Shown here one piece after another: positions 19,302-31,001 of a DNA stretch of 64,000 nt. The DNA lies in NCBI GenBank assembly GCA_033557465.1, contig CM066037.1, positions 520,916,686-520,980,685 of the forward strand, given 5' to 3'. Position numbers and translations under genes: made by a program. Numbering within the stretch: position 1 is the first letter of the stretch; each line of letters opens with the position of its first letter. Source of the DNA: Ichthyophis bannanicus. Lineage: Eukaryota; Chordata; Amphibia; Gymnophiona; Ichthyophiidae. Below the pieces are notes generated by a model. It was not told where the DNA came from and did not search any database. It saw only the letters and a list, made by a program, of their open reading frames with translations.

Positions 19302-20341
19302 AACGCAAAAGGTACGCGAGTTCCGTTGTAGCCACCTTACTTCAGTCTAAGCGGCCGGGGACTTCTCTAGCGTATGTGTGAGTATGGCGTCTTTTCGAGA
19401 CTTGGTGTGGACAGCGCAATGTTGCTCCAATGTCGTCTACCTTACCTCAGCTGCTCCTGTTTCTACAGCATGGCTTGGATAAAGGGTTGGCTCTTAGTAC
19501 CCTTAAGGTTCATATCGCCGCGCTCGCTTGTTTTCGGGGATTAGTAAAACATCGCCGTCTTTCGGCGCATCCGGATATTCATTGCTTTTTACGTGCAGCA
19601 AAAATTATCCGTCCTCCGCTGCGTCCCATTGTGCCTCCTTGGGATTTGAATGTAGTTTTGGAAGCGTTTTCTCGGTCGCCCTTAACTTCGATCTGCTCTC
19701 GGGATCTCCGAGAGTGTTCCTGGAAAACGGCTTTTCTAGTGGCTTTGTGTTCGGCATGCCGATTATCGGACTTGCAGGCCTTGTCTTGCCAGGAGCCTTA
19801 TCTTCAATTTCTTCCGGAACAGGTTTTGCTACGGACAGTTCCTTCCTTTTTACCGAAAGTACTGTCTGTTTTTCATGTTAACCAATCGGTGGCTTTGCCC
19901 GTATTTTCTGATCAGTCCGGTTCTCCTATGGACCGGGCACTCAAACATTTGGATCTTAGCCGGGTCTTACAGATGTACCTTAGAGTTTCGCAACCCTTTC
20001 GGAAAACGGACAGGCTCTTTGTCCAGTGTACCGGTCCCCGTAAGGGTCAAGAAGCATCAAAGTCCACCATCGCTCATTGGGTTCGCTGCGCTATTGGGGC
20101 AGCTTACGCTGCCCGTGGCATCTCGCCGCCGGTTGGTCTCAAAGCTCATTCCACTCGGGCTCTAGCGACTTCCTGGGCGGAGTATGCCTGCGTTCCGCCG
20201 TTAGATATCTGCAGAGCAGCGACGTGGTCTTCGTTGCACTCTTTTACGAAGCATTACCGGTTGGATGTTCAAGCCAGAGACGATGCGAAAGTAGGAGCCT
20301 CGGCTCTTATCGCAGGTCTGGCGGGTCCCTCCCGTCTTTAG
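19287..20341 (+). pseudogene. DIRS-C tyrosine recombinase, one in-frame stop
   Basis: The frame is open from 17525 but is broken by one TGA at 19379-19381, between AYV and VWRLFETWC. After it, ATG 19430 opens 303 residues with all catalytic positions: arginine in CSACRLSDLQAL (about 19760), HxxR in KAHSTRALATS (about 20148), DICRAATWSS, and the tyrosine in FTKHYRLD (about 20254). Only the N-terminal core-binding stretch is affected, so activity is doubtful but not excluded. It lies in the -1 frame relative to RNase H, as in the other clades. Confidence 0.8.
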
Positions 20342-20359
20342 GTACTGCTTTGGTACTGC

Positions 20360-20462
20360 CCTACCTTTCCCTGGACTGGCCCGGAGAAGCGATAAGGAAG
20401 ATGAAATTAGGTCTTACCTGCTAATTGTCTTTCCTTGAGCTTTCTCCGGGCCAGTCCAGGGT
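20360..20462 (+). repeat. DIRS-C ICR
   Basis: It combines the complement of the left end (CCTGGACTGGCCCGGAGAAG, then CGATAAGGAAG) with the complement of the right end (ATGAAATTAGGTCTTACCTG, then CTAATTGTC). Confidence 0.85.
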
Positions 20463-20738
20463 CCCACCCCTTTAGCTTTCACGAGTACTTTTTCGAACCA
20501 ATAAAGAATTTCACCATATCTGCGTTCTCGTCTGACAGGAGACATGTTGGGGCTTCTAGATTTCATTCACTGCCAATCGATAGTTCTAAATTTAAAAAAA
20601 CAAAAAAAAAAAAACAAAGGGAAGCAAATTTGTTTTTGGCTTCCGAGTTTTCAGGGACTATAGAACTTTATCGGTTTTTCAAGGGTTAATCTACTCTGGT
20701 CAGTTCTTTCTTTCTTTTTAGTTGCTTTGTCAGAAGGA

Positions 20739-20900
20739 GACTGCTGGGTTACCCTCAGGGGGAGTGGCTTCACCTCTCAAGAAAACTTGAAGTCTTCAGT
20801 CCTCAGCTGCTATAGGGGATTGACAACCCTGCCTTTCCCTGGACTGGCCCGGAGAAAGCTCAAGGAAAGACAATTAGCAGGTAAGACCTAATTTCATCTT
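20739..20900 (+). repeat. DIRS-C right ITR with extension
   Basis: 20739-20856 is the inverted match of the left ITR. 20857-20900 is an extension ending GCAGGTAAGACCTAATTTC, again with a donor-like CAG-GTAAGA. Confidence 0.85.
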
Positions 20901-21054
20901 TTTTGTGGTCGCGTCTGCCTTCCTCGACGCTTTACCGGTACCGCCGTTTTTTCTTTCTTTTTTTCTTTAAAAAAAAAAAATTCTTAGTACTTTTTTCCCA
21001 TTTTTTCCAGGTGCATGCGCCAGTTTGGGCCTTAGGCCCAAGATTTTTTCCACA

Positions 21055-22830
21055 ATGGAAAAACCCTCTTTGAGTTTTAAAAAGTGTGCCAAGTGTGGCG
21101 GTACCATCTCTGTCACCGACACCCATGAGTGGTGTCTGAAATGTTTAGGTCCTGACCATTCCGTCTCGGAATGTATGGCCTGTGCCATGATGTCCAAGAG
21201 AGGTCGACAGAACCGAGCTGCCAAGCTCAATACCCTCTTTCCCTCTGATGCAGCTTCGGTGGCATCGACGTCTTCCAGGGCTTCGTCTTCCTCCCGTGGA
21301 TCTCAGGTAACTAAACATAAGTCTAGCCGGTCCTCAAAGGGTAGATCTCCCTCTAAGCATGGAGATGCTCTGGTGTTGCCCTTGAGGATTCTGCACCGGC
21401 AAAATTGCCCCGGCGGGAGGCTTTGGCTTCCAAAGCATTATTGGGGCTCCAGGACCTTCTCGAGGCCTCGACCTCGGCAGAACTTACTGGTACCATGTTC
21501 TGGGGTACTGGCGGTCTTCTCCGGTACCGACATCCAGGCATCGGCAGCGTCGATAGACCAGAGGGTCCTGGCTATTGAATGCAGTCTGGCGGCTCTCCTT
21601 GCGGCATCGACACCCTCGGAACCGCATCAGACAGTTCAACTGGTACTCGCACCGACTCCGGTACCGGTACAGATAGCATCGACATCGGTGTCCGCATTGC
21701 CGGTACCCAGTCATGCGATGCCTTCTGATACTGTTACACCGGTACCGATTCCCCTCGGTACCGACTTCAGTCGGTACGGGTATTGGGCTCTTCAAGAGCA
21801 TCCCGACAGAAGGTACTTCGAGTCCTCAGAGGAATTTGAGGATTCTGTCAATGCGGGAATACTTCTCCCGGAGGAGCCTTCCTCCTCTAAATGCAGGATG
21901 TCTCCTCCAGAGGACATTTCCTTTCAGGATTTCATCAGGGAGGTGGCTCAGGTTCTGTCCATTACTGTGGCCCCTGAAACAGAGCCCAGAACAAAGAAGT
22001 TGGAAATTTTACAATATCCTAAAACTCTTAAGGAGGCGGCAGCTACCTTGCCCATCCATGAGATCTTGCATGATCTCATGTTAAGAATGTGGGAGACACC
22101 TCTTACCACCTCTCCTCACTCTCGTAGACTGGATACTCTGTATCGAGTCCCTCCTTGTCCTGGTTTCCAGAAAACTCAGCTTCCTCACCACTCTATTGTA
22201 GTGGAATCAGCTATGAGAAGGATCAAGAGTGCAAAGAGGCATGCCTCTAATCCTCCAGGACGTGAGTGCAGAACTTTGGATGCTTTTGGACGTCGTGTCT
22301 TCCATGCTTTCTGCCAGGATCTATAGTCTATATATGGGAATGTTCCTGAAGGAAGTCACAGGTGATTGAGGCTTTGAGTCCTCTTCTTCCTGAGGATAGA
22401 AGGCAGAATTTTCTCACATTGGTCAAACATGCCCAAGATGTTTCTAAATATGTCAACCGTGCAGCTTTTGACTGTTTTGAGTGCATAAGCAGAACCTCTG
22501 CCATTGCTATACGTGCACGTAGAATTGCTTGGCTCCAGGTATCTGATCTGGAGCTCTGTGTACAAGACAAACTGGGAAATATTCCTTGTACTGGTGAGAA
22601 CCTGTTTGGTAAAGATTGGCAGGAAAAGATTATCCTTGTCCACAGCTGATCCTGAAAGAAAGAAATCTTTCAAGAAACCATTCTTTTCTAAAAAGAAAAG
22701 ATTTTATCCTGCTTATTCTCAGCAGGGACGTTCTGCAGGTCAGCTTGTCCGGAAAGGTCAGCAACCACCCAAACAAAGAAAAGCAAAGACTGCTAAGCCT
22801 CAGCCGTCCCAGCAGTCTCAGCCTCCATAA
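21055..22830 (+). pseudogene. DIRS-D gag, broken
   Basis: ATG 21055 gives MEKPSLSFKKCAKCGGT followed by the VTDTHEWCLKCLGPDH cluster and CMACAMMSKRG, the clade II form of the Cys/His head. The middle is Ser/Thr/Pro-rich. The C-terminal block has PPEDISFQDFIREVAQVL, PCPGFQKTQLPHHSIVVES and GNIPCTGENLFGK. Frameshifts near 22310 and 22640 break it. The last codons read CCT CCA TAA GGC CTT TGA C, so the usual Gln codon became TAA just before the conserved CTT-TGA-C. Confidence 0.85.
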
Positions 22831-22836
22831 GGCCTT

Positions 22837-23828
22837 TGACTTTCAGCTAGAGAACTTAGCCTTCCTGGCTCTCATTGGACCAGAGCCTTCCACCATCCCA
22901 GGAAGGCTGTGTCACTTTGCCCCCAGATGGGGGCAGATAACAGCAGAGCATTGGACACTTTCCATCATAAAAGAGGGGTACAAGCTTCATTTTTCAAGCA
23001 TGCCCCTCCCACAATAAGGCAGTTCAATTCTCCGACCTCTCTCATCAACCTGTTAGGTCAGGAGGTTACTATGCTTCTTTCCCAAGGGGCAATAGAAGAA
23101 GTACCCATCCATCAGCAGGGTACAGGGTTTTACTCCCCCTATTTCCTTATCCCAAAGAAAACAGGGGGATACAGACCTATCTTGGACCTCAGAGAATTGA
23201 ACAAATTCCTTGTCAAAGAGAAATTCAAGATGATTTCTCTGGGAGCTCTGCTGCCATACCTTCAGAGTCAGGATTGGCTTTGTTCTCTAGATCTCAAGGA
23301 TGCGTACACCCATGTCTTCATCCATCCAACTCACAGAAGGTTCCTTCGGTTCCTTTTTCAAGGAAAGCACTACCAATACAGGGTGCTTCCTTTTGGCCTG
23401 GCCTCAGCACCAAGGGTGTTCACGAAATGCATGGCTGTGATAGCAGCATTTCTCTGCACTCTAGGAATATTCGTCTTCCTCTACTTAGACGACTGCCTCA
23501 TTCGAGCCCCAACAGAGTCAGAGGCCAGGACTTCTCTATCCTGCACAATGCGTATCCTTCAGTATTTGGGTCTGGTAATAAACATCCCAAAATCCAGTCT
23601 AACTCCCACTCAGTCTTTGGAGTTCATAGGAGCTTTGCTCGATACCAGAAAGGCAAGGGCCTATCTCCCCCAGGCCCGTTGCCTTCGCATGGTGCAGTTA
23701 GCTTCTCAAGCAGTGCTAAAGCCTCATCTCACTGCCCGATAAATGCTACAACTACTAGGCCACATGGCATCTACCATGCATGTGGTTCCCTATGCTCGCC
23801 TCCATATGAGGGCAGCCCAGTGGACTAT
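22837..23828 (+). pseudogene. DIRS-D reverse transcriptase, 5' part before DIRS-E
   Basis: It starts FDFQLENLAFLAL and GPEPSTIPGRLCHFAPRWG, shifts frame near 23000, then is open through YFLIPKKTGGYRPILDL, CSLDLKDAYTHVFIHPTH, LPFGLASAPRVFTKC and YLDDCLIRA. The box has Cys in place of the usual Trp after DD. TAA at 23740 is a further stop. DIRS-E begins at 23829, after the codons for AQWT. The gene resumes at 29412. Confidence 0.85.
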
Positions 23829-23987
23829 CTCCAGGAACAAGCAGGAATGAGTCCTCACATATGGGTACGTCGGAACCGACGGAGCCTGCGCGGGAAAGCT
23901 CCCCAGCTTCCCTGAAAGGAAGCTTTTGGGGCCTCCCACAGCGCATGCGCGCTGCCTTCCCGCCTTCCTGACCAACTCTCTTCAGTT
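23829..23987 (+). repeat. DIRS-E left ITR
   Basis: It starts CTCCAGGAACAAGCAGGAAT, includes TCGGAACCGACGGAGCC and GCGCATGCGCGC, and ends near CTCTTCAGTT. It pairs with 29223-29383. Confidence 0.9.
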
Positions 23988-24199
23988 CTTCTTTTTCCAC
24001 AGAGCCAGCAGGTCGTGTTCCTGTCACCGCTGAAGAAATTATTTTAATTTGTTTCTTTGACCGCGTGTCTGCCTTCCCCGATTCCGGACCGGTACCGCCG
24101 GTCGTTTTTTCGTTTATTTAAAAAAAATAATAATAATTACTTTTTCTTCACTTGGTGTATTTTTTCTGTGAGGCCTCTAGGCCTTCTCAGGTCTCCCTC

Positions 24200-25994
24200 A
24201 TGGAAAAACCAGCTTCTGGTTTTAAAAAATGCACTAAGTGTACCGGTACTATTTCAGTTACAGATACCCATGAGTGGTGTCTTAAATGTTTGGGGCCTGA
24301 CCATTCCATTCCGGATTGTCCATCCTGCTCTCTGATGTCCAAAAGGGGCTTACAGAACAGAGCAGCTAAATTTCATATGCTGTTTTCTACCGATACTCCA
24401 GCATCAACATCCTCCAGATCTTCTTCTCCTGATGGATCTCAGGTAACCAAACATTCTTCAGGCAAGTCCTCAAAAGGCAAATCTCCCTCTAACCAGCGAG
24501 AGGCCCTTGCATTGACCCTGAGGACCCTGCCCCAGCCAAACAACCCCGGCGGGAAGCTCCGGCTTCCAAAGCTCCTCCTATGGGGTTACAGGTAGACATC
24601 GATGGCACGGCCTCGACCGATCTCCTGTTAGACTGCTCTGGGGTACCGGCTAATACCGGTACCGACTTCCAGGCAGTGGTGGCGACTATGGGTACTACGG
24701 TACAATCCATGCAGCAGGCCATACTGGTTTTCATTAATGCTGCACCGCCATCGGTACCCCGACAATCGGTTCCGATACCGGTACCCAGGGCATCTACTTC
24801 CAGTAGCATGCCGGTTCCGGTCTCCGGTTCCGGAGATTTCTTCGGTACCGCTCCGATTCCCGGTATGCCCGATGTCTATACCGATCGGTACGCGTATCGA
24901 TCTCTGGAAGCAAATAGACGATACTTTGAATCCTCTGAAGATTCTGATACATCAGATGATTCTGCTGACGTCTCCTTTACTCTTCCTGAGGAACCCTCTT
25001 CTCCAAAAAGGAGAATGTCTCCTCCAGAGGATTTGTCCTTTCAAGACTTCATCATTGAAGTAGCTAAAGGACTCTCCATATCTGTATCCTCTGAAAAGGA
25101 ACCTAGAGCAAAAAAATTGGATATTTTAGGATACTCTAAGGTTCCCAAAGAGGCAGCCACCTTACCCATACATGAAATTCTTCAAGAACACATGATGGAC
25201 TTATGGGAGGCTCCTCTCACCCTATCTCCACATTCTCGACGTTTGGACACCATGTATCGGGTTCCTCCTTCTCCTGGTTTTCAAAAGACTCAGCTTCCTC
25301 ACCACTCTATTGTGGTGAAGTCTGCTATGAAAAAGATAGAGTACCAAAAGGCACTCTTCTACCCCTCCAGGAAGAGAATGTAGGACTCTGGATGCTTTTG
25401 GGAGAAAAATCTTCCAAGCTAGCATGCTTATTGCCAGAATCAATTCATACAGCCTCTATGGGCATGTTTTTGAAAGAGATTGCATTAAAGATACGTCAGT
25501 TTCTCCCCTTTATCCCAGAGGATAAACAAGAGGAGTTCCTTCTTTTGCTAAAGCAAACTCAAGATGTTTCAAAGTTCTCCAACAGAGCAGCCTTTGACTC
25601 TTTTGAGGGGGCAAGCAGAGCCTCTGGCATTGCCATAGCTGCTCGCAGACTGGCTTGGCTCCAGGCCTCTGATTTGGAACCCTGGGTACAAGAAGGCTTG
25701 GGCAATCTGCCCTGTACAGGTGAAAATCTGTTTGGCAAGGAGTGGCAAATCAAAGCCACTCAAATGGATGCAGAGAATGCTACTTTAGATAGACTTTCTA
25801 AGTCTACCTCTACCCCTGCCAAGAAAAAACCTTTTAAGAAACCTTTCTATAAAAAGATCAGATTTTCCACAAATACTGGCCAGCAATCTTCCCAAGTTCG
25901 CTTTGCTCCTAAGCGTCAGCAAACTAAACAGGCCAGAACAAAATCTACAGGGGCTGCTACAATCCAGCAGTCCCAACCCCCTCAGGGTTTTTGA
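24200..25994 (+). pseudogene. DIRS-E gag, two frameshifts
   Basis: ATG 24200 gives MEKPASGFKKCTKCTGT, then VTDTHEWCLKCLGPDHS and CPSCSLMSKRG. Frame changes near 24590 and 25345 split it into three open pieces. The C-terminal part has SKFSNRAAFDSFEGASRASG, NLPCTGENLFGKEW and a Lys-rich KKKPFKKPFYKKIRF tail, ending SQPPQGF. The stop is TTT-TGA-C at 25989-25995. Confidence 0.85.
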
Positions 25995-25995
25995 C
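25989..25995 (+). promoter_or_regulatory. Candidate +1 recoding site, DIRS-E
   Basis: TTT TGA C at the gag terminator. The RT frame is +1 and open across it. Confidence 0.4.
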
Positions 25996-27915
25996 TTGAT
26001 TCTAGAGAACTTAACCTTTCTGGTTCTGCAACAACCAGAACCTCTCACCATTCCAGGAAGGTTAGCTCATTTTGCTCCCAGATGGGAACAAATCACATCA
26101 GAGCCGTGGACCCTCTCTATCATCAAAGAGGGCTACAAACTACATTTCTCCAGCCTTCCTCCCCATTTCATGGTGAGACAATTCAATTCTCCCCCTTCTC
26201 TCCAGTACCTGTTGGGCCAGGAGGTGACCACTCTTCTCGCCCAAAAGGCAATAGAAGAGGTTCCTCTTCCTCAACAAGGGTCAGGTTTTTACTCCCCTTA
26301 TTTTCTCATTCCCAAGAAAACGGGGGTACAGACCCATTCTGGATCTCAGAGAATTGAACAAATTCCTATACAAGGAGAAATTCAAGATGCTTTCTCTAGG
26401 CACCCTCCTTCCATACCTACAGAGTCAGGACTGGCTTTGTTCTCTAGATCTCAAGGATGCGTACACACATATACTCATCCATCCATCCCACAGAAAATTC
26501 CTAAGGTTTCTGTTCCAGGGAAAACATTTCCAATACAGAGTCCTTCCCTTCGGTCTAGCCTCTGCTCCAAGGGTATTTACCAAATGCATGGCAATAGTAG
26601 CTGCATTTCTACGCACTCTGGGAATCTTTGTCTTCCCATACTTGGACGACTGGCTCATCCGAGCTCCATCTCAGTCCGAGGCTCAGACTTCCCTGGACCA
26701 CACCAGACGCATACTGCAGTATCTGGGACTTGTCATCAATCTGCCAAAGTCTCAACTCACCCCTACTCAGTCCCTAGAATTCATAGGGGCCTGGCTAGAT
26801 ACCACCACTGCAAGGGCCTATCTTCCTCAGGCCCGTTGCCACCGTCTAGTGCACTTGGCCTCTCAAGTTCAGTCCAAAAGCCACTTGACGGCCAGGGAGA
26901 TGCTACAACTGCTAGGCCACATGGCATCCACAGTTCATGTGGTGCCTTATGCACGCCTACATATGAGAGCAGCTCAATGGACTCTGTCCACCCAGTGGAC
27001 ACAAGCCTCAGGAGCTCTCTGACCAAATAGCAACCTCAAAACGTCTTTTTTGGTCTCTCCAATGGTGGATATCCACTCAAAATCTGTTGTTGGGGGCCCC
27101 CTTCCAACCTTTGTTACCCCAAGCAACTCTCACTACAGATGCCTCCCAAGCAGGTTGGGGAGCTCATCTCCAAGACCTCTCCACTCAGGGCACTTGGTCT
27201 CCACAGGAGACCACCCTTCATATCAACCTTTTGGAGCTGCGAGCAATTTTCCTTGCTCTCAAGGTCTTTCATACCCTCCTCATCAACATGACAGTTCTTG
27301 TTCATACCGACAATCAAGTAGCCATGTTCTACATAAACAAACAAGGAGGGACTGGCTCTCTGTCGCTTTGCACCGAAGCTCTAAAACTGTGGGCCTTCGC
27401 CAGAGAGCATCGGATCCATCTCCTGGCAGTGTACCTCCCAGGAATCCAAAACTCTTTGGCAGACAGACTCAGTCGAGTTCTGCTTCCACACGAATGGTCC
27501 CTGCACATGGATCAGGTACTCAGAATCTTTCAGGAATGGGGAACCCCGGACATAGACCTCTTTGCAAGTCCGTACAATGCCAAACTTCCCCGGTTCTGTT
27601 CCAGGATTCCGTGTCAGGGAGCTCAGGCCAAGGATGCCTTCCTCCTTCATGGGGGTCAGGCCTTCCTATATGCCTTTCCACCCATTCCCTTGATTCCCAA
27701 GACTCTATTCAAACTTCAGAGGGATCAAGGATCTATGATCCTCATAGCTCCATGCTGGCCACGCCAAGTGTGGTACCCTCTTACTTCTGCATCTCTCCCA
27801 GGCACCCTCCCTGGATCTGGGAGCTGCTCCAGACCTTCTGTCTCAAGAGGAGGGGACTTTGTGGCACCCAAACCCCAAGTCCCTTCACCTCAGAGCTTGG
27901 TTACTGAAGGCCTAG
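25993..27915 (+). pseudogene. DIRS-E RT-RNase H-MT-like, frameshifted
   Basis: RT starts FDLILENLTF and PLTIPGRLAHFAPRW. A 1-nt deletion in KKTGG near 26325 shifts the frame. The next open stretch holds KEKFKMLSLGTLLPY, CSLDLKDAYTHILIHPSH, FPYLDDWLIRAPS and LLGHMASTVHVVPYARLHM. A small indel near 27020 is followed by RNase H (TTDASQAGWGAH, LELRAIFLAL, TDNQVAMFYINKQGGT) and the MT-like part (DIDLFASPYNAKLPRF, YAFPPIPLIPKTL). A 1-nt insertion near 27785 then fuses this frame to YR. Confidence 0.85.
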
Positions 27916-28949
27916 ACCTTCAAGACTTGAATCTTTCTCAACAAGTGAAGGATGTCCTCCATGCATCTAGGAAACCTTCCACCAGGCGTTCTTATGCTTT
28001 TAAATGGAAAAGATTTTCAATTTGGTGTGATGACAAAGGTCTTAACCCTCTAGCACTACCTTTTGAATTCTTTACTCGAATATCTCCTGCATCTTTCCAA
28101 TGCAGCACTTAAAACCAATTCTGTACGGGTCCATTTGAGTGCTATTGCAGCATCTCTTCAGCCTATCAATGGACAATCTGTTTCCTCTCATCCTCTTATT
28201 GCAAGATTCATGAGAGGTCTAACTTTAAGCCTCCCATTCGGCCTCCTCCGGTGGCATGGGACTTAAACGTGGTTCTTGGTCAGCTTATGAAGCCACCCTT
28301 TGAACCCTTAGCCACTACCTCCTTAAAATTCCTTTCCTGGAAAGTCATTTTCCTTATTGCAATCACTTCTGCTCGCCGCATCAGTGAACTACAAGCTTTA
28401 GTGGCTAATCCACCTTATACAAGGTTCCATCATGATAAGGTAGTCCTTCGGACAAATCCCCACTTTATGCCTAAAGTGGTCTCACCTTTTCATCTTAATC
28501 AAGAGGTATATCTACCTGTCTTTTTTCCAGCTCCTCATGCATCCAGTGCAGAGAGGAACCTACATACCTTAGATTGTAAAAGAGCTCTTGCCTTTTACCT
28601 CCACAGGACACAGCAACATCGAAAGTCTTCTCAACTTTTTTTTGCTTTTGATCCTTCTCATTTAGGACTTCCAGTCTCAAAAAGAACACTGTCCAATTGG
28701 ATTGCTCAGTGTATTTCTTTTGCTTACCAGAGTAAGAACCTTTCTCTGGAAGGCCATGTTACAGCTCACAATGTCAGAGCCATGGCCACATCTATGGCTC
28801 ATCTTCATTCTGTATCCATTGATCAGATCTGTCGAGCAGCCACCTGGGCCTCGGTTCATACCTTCACAGCCCATTACTGCTTGGACAAGGACTCCCGCCG
28901 GGATGCCTTGTTTGGTCAGGCTGTCCTCAGACACCTGTTCCATTCTTAA
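27890..28949 (+). pseudogene. DIRS-E tyrosine recombinase, frameshifted N-terminus
   Basis: The core-binding part (KPSTRRSYAFKWKRFSIWC) is in frame with RNase H because of the upstream insertion, then shifts near 28075 and again near 28235. From 28251 the catalytic domain is open: WDLNVVLGQL, TSARRISELQAL (first Arg), VTAHNVRAMATS (HxxR), ICRAATWAS and FTAHYCLD (Tyr), ending HLFHS at 28949. Confidence 0.85.
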
Positions 28950-29049
28950 ACAACTCCTGCCCACCTTCCCTAAATGGATGCCTGAGATCCATAGGAAGAT
29001 GAGGAACCCTTGAGGGGGGGATCTCCCCGGCATCTTAGCTAGGGAGTCC

Positions 29050-29146
29050 CCATATGTGAGGACTCATTCCTGCTTGTTCCTGGAGATAGCACAGTTACTT
29101 ACCTGTAACAGGTGATCTCTGGGAACAGCAGGAATTAGTCCTCACA
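29050..29146 (+). repeat. DIRS-E ICR
   Basis: The complement of the left end (TCCTGCTTGTTCCTGGAGAT) is joined to the complement of the right end (TTACCTGTAACAGGTGATCT). Confidence 0.85.
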
Positions 29147-29222
29147 ACCCACCCACCTCCCCTAGGAGTTGTATCTCTGTCTCTCTTTCCTTTCCTCTCT
29201 CTATTGTCTCAGCTTTAAACTC

Positions 29223-29411
29223 GAACTGAAGAGAGTTGGTCAGGAAGGCGGGAAGGCAGCGCGCATGCGCTGTGGGAGGCCCCAAAAGCTTCCTTTCTGG
29301 GAAGCTGGGGAGCTTTCCCGCGCAGGCTCCGTCGGTTCCGACGTACCCATATGTGAGGACTAATTCCTGCTGTTCCCAGAGATCACCTGTTACAGGTAAG
29401 TAACTGTGCTT
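29223..29411 (+). repeat. DIRS-E right ITR with extension
   Basis: 29223-29383 is the inverted match of 23829-23987. The extension has CACCTGTTACAGGTAAGTAAC, in which the donor-like word is the stronger CAG-GTAAGT. Confidence 0.9.
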
Positions 29412-30327
29412 TATCCACTCAGTGGACCCAGGATGCCTATCAGACAAAATAACAAACACAAGTCGCCTTATTTTGTTCCTCCAGTAGTGGAAGTCCACTC
29501 AAAACCTGTTGCTGGGGTCCCTTTTTCAACAACCCTTACCCCAGGCAACTCTCACAACAGATGCTTCTCTGATGGGTTGGGGAGCTTATCTGCAAGACCT
29601 CTCCATCCAAGGCACCTGTTCTCCACAGGAGACTCATCTACATATCATTCTCTTGGAGCTCAGAGCAATCTTCCTTGCTCTTCGAGTGTTCCACACCCTT
29701 CTCAGCTACAAGACAGTCCTCATTCATACGGACAATCAAGTAGCCATGTTCTACGTGAACAAGCAGGGGGGAACAGGCTCTCTGTCGCTTTGCAACGAAG
29801 CTTTGCGACTATGGGCCCTCGCCAGAGAGCATCAGATTCATCTCCTGGCAGTGTATCCTCCAGGCATACAAAACTCTTGGGCAGACAGACTCAGTCGAGT
29901 TCTGCTTCCACACGAATGGTCTCTGCATGCCGACCAGGTAGATAAGATTTTTCAAATTTGGGGAACCCCAGACATAGACCTTTTTGCAAGTCCGTGGAAT
30001 ACCAAACTTCCCCGGTTCTGTTCCAGAACCCCAGCTCAGGCCAGGGATGCTTTCCTCCTTTTCTGGGGTCAAGACTTCCTGTATGCCTTTCCTCCCATTC
30101 CCCTAATTCCCAAAATCCTGTTCAAGCTTCAGAGAGACAGAGGCCGTATGATTCTCATAGCTCCACATTGGCCACGGCAAGTGTGGTACCCTCTGCTTCT
30201 ACATCTCTCTCAAGCTCCCTCCCTGGAGTTAGGGTCTGCTTCAGATCTCCTATCTCAGGAGGACGGAATGTTATGGCATCCCAATCCCCAGTCTCTGCAT
30301 CTCAGGGCTTGGTTGCTGAAGGCCTAG
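29412..30327 (+). pseudogene. DIRS-D RT end, RNase H and MT-like part, resumed
   Basis: The sequence picks up at the STQW codons directly after DIRS-E. From 29509 the frame is open to 30327: TTDASLMGWGAYLQD, LELRAIFLALRVF, HTDNQVAMFYVNKQGGT, ADRLSRVLLPHEW, DIDLFASPWNTKLPRF, DAFLLFWGQ, YAFPPIPLIPKIL and IAPHWPRQVWYPL. This is the best preserved RNase H/MT region of clade II in the window. Confidence 0.85.
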
Positions 30328-30953
30328 ATCTCCATGATCTTAACCTCACTCAGCAAATAAAGGATATCTTTTATGCTTCCACGAAGCCTTCCACAAGACG
30401 CTCTTATGCTTTCAAGTGGAAAAGGTTTACCATATGGTGTTCGCAGAAGGGTCTTAACCCCATTGCCATACCTCTGGAATCATTACTGGAGTATCTCCTT
30501 CATTTATCCAATGCAGGACTTAAGACTAACTCAGTGAGGGTCCATTTGAGTGCTATTGCAGCTTCCTTCAAGCCCCTAAATGGACAACCTATTTCCTCCC
30601 ATCCTCTTATAGCAAGATTTATGAGAGGCCTTCTGCTAACTAAGCCTCCCATTAAGCCACCACCTGTGGCATGGGACTTAAATTTGGTTCTTGGTCAGCT
30701 CATGAAGCCACCTTTCGAACCCTTAGCTACTACCTCCTTGAAATTCCTTTCTTGGAAGGTTATTTTTCTCATTGCAATCACATCAGCACATCGCATCAGT
30801 GAGTTGCAAGCACTAGTAGCTGATCCACCTTATACAAGGTTCCATCATGACAAGGTAGTCCTTAGGACTCATCCACGCTTTATGCCAAAGGTGGTCTCGC
30901 CTTTTCATCTAAACCAAGCGGTCTACCTACCTGTGTTCTTTCCAAGGCCTCAT
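30290..30953 (+). pseudogene. DIRS-D tyrosine recombinase, 3' truncated
   Basis: It is open from the overlap with RNase H through KPSTRRSYAFKWKRFTIWC, NSVRVHLSAIAAS, WDLNLVLGQLMKPPFEPL, TSAHRISELQAL and HLNQAVYLPVFFPRPH. The first conserved Arg pair reads HR in place of RR. At about 30953 it jumps to the pyrimidine-rich sequence that normally lies 3' of the ICR, so HxxR and Tyr are gone. Confidence 0.85.
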
Positions 30954-31001
30954 GTCTCTATCTCTTTCCATTTCCCTCTCTCTGTCTCAGCTTTAAAACT
31001 C

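Larger units (their letters stand above)
16439..20900 (+). mobile_element. DIRS-C, clade III, nested in DIRS-D leader
   Basis: An element of about 4.46 kb with its own ITRs, an ICR and RT/YR genes quite different from clades I and II. The ICR predicts a circle junction of the form TTTCATCTT-CCTTATCGC, which fits the observed left edge (CCTTATCGCTTCTCC at about 16439) and right edge (ATTTCATCTT at 20900). No target duplication is present. The gag gene is mostly deleted and RT lacks an active-site segment, so it is non-autonomous now. Confidence 0.85.
23829..29411 (+). mobile_element. DIRS-E, clade II, full length, nested in DIRS-D RT
   Basis: A complete 5.6-kb element with all parts: left ITR, leader, gag, RT-RNase H-MT, YR, ICR and right ITR. 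Its two ITRs are nearly identical by eye over about 155 bp, so it is a fairly young insertion. The genes carry several single-base indels. DIRS-A and J show the uninterrupted host site. Confidence 0.95.
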
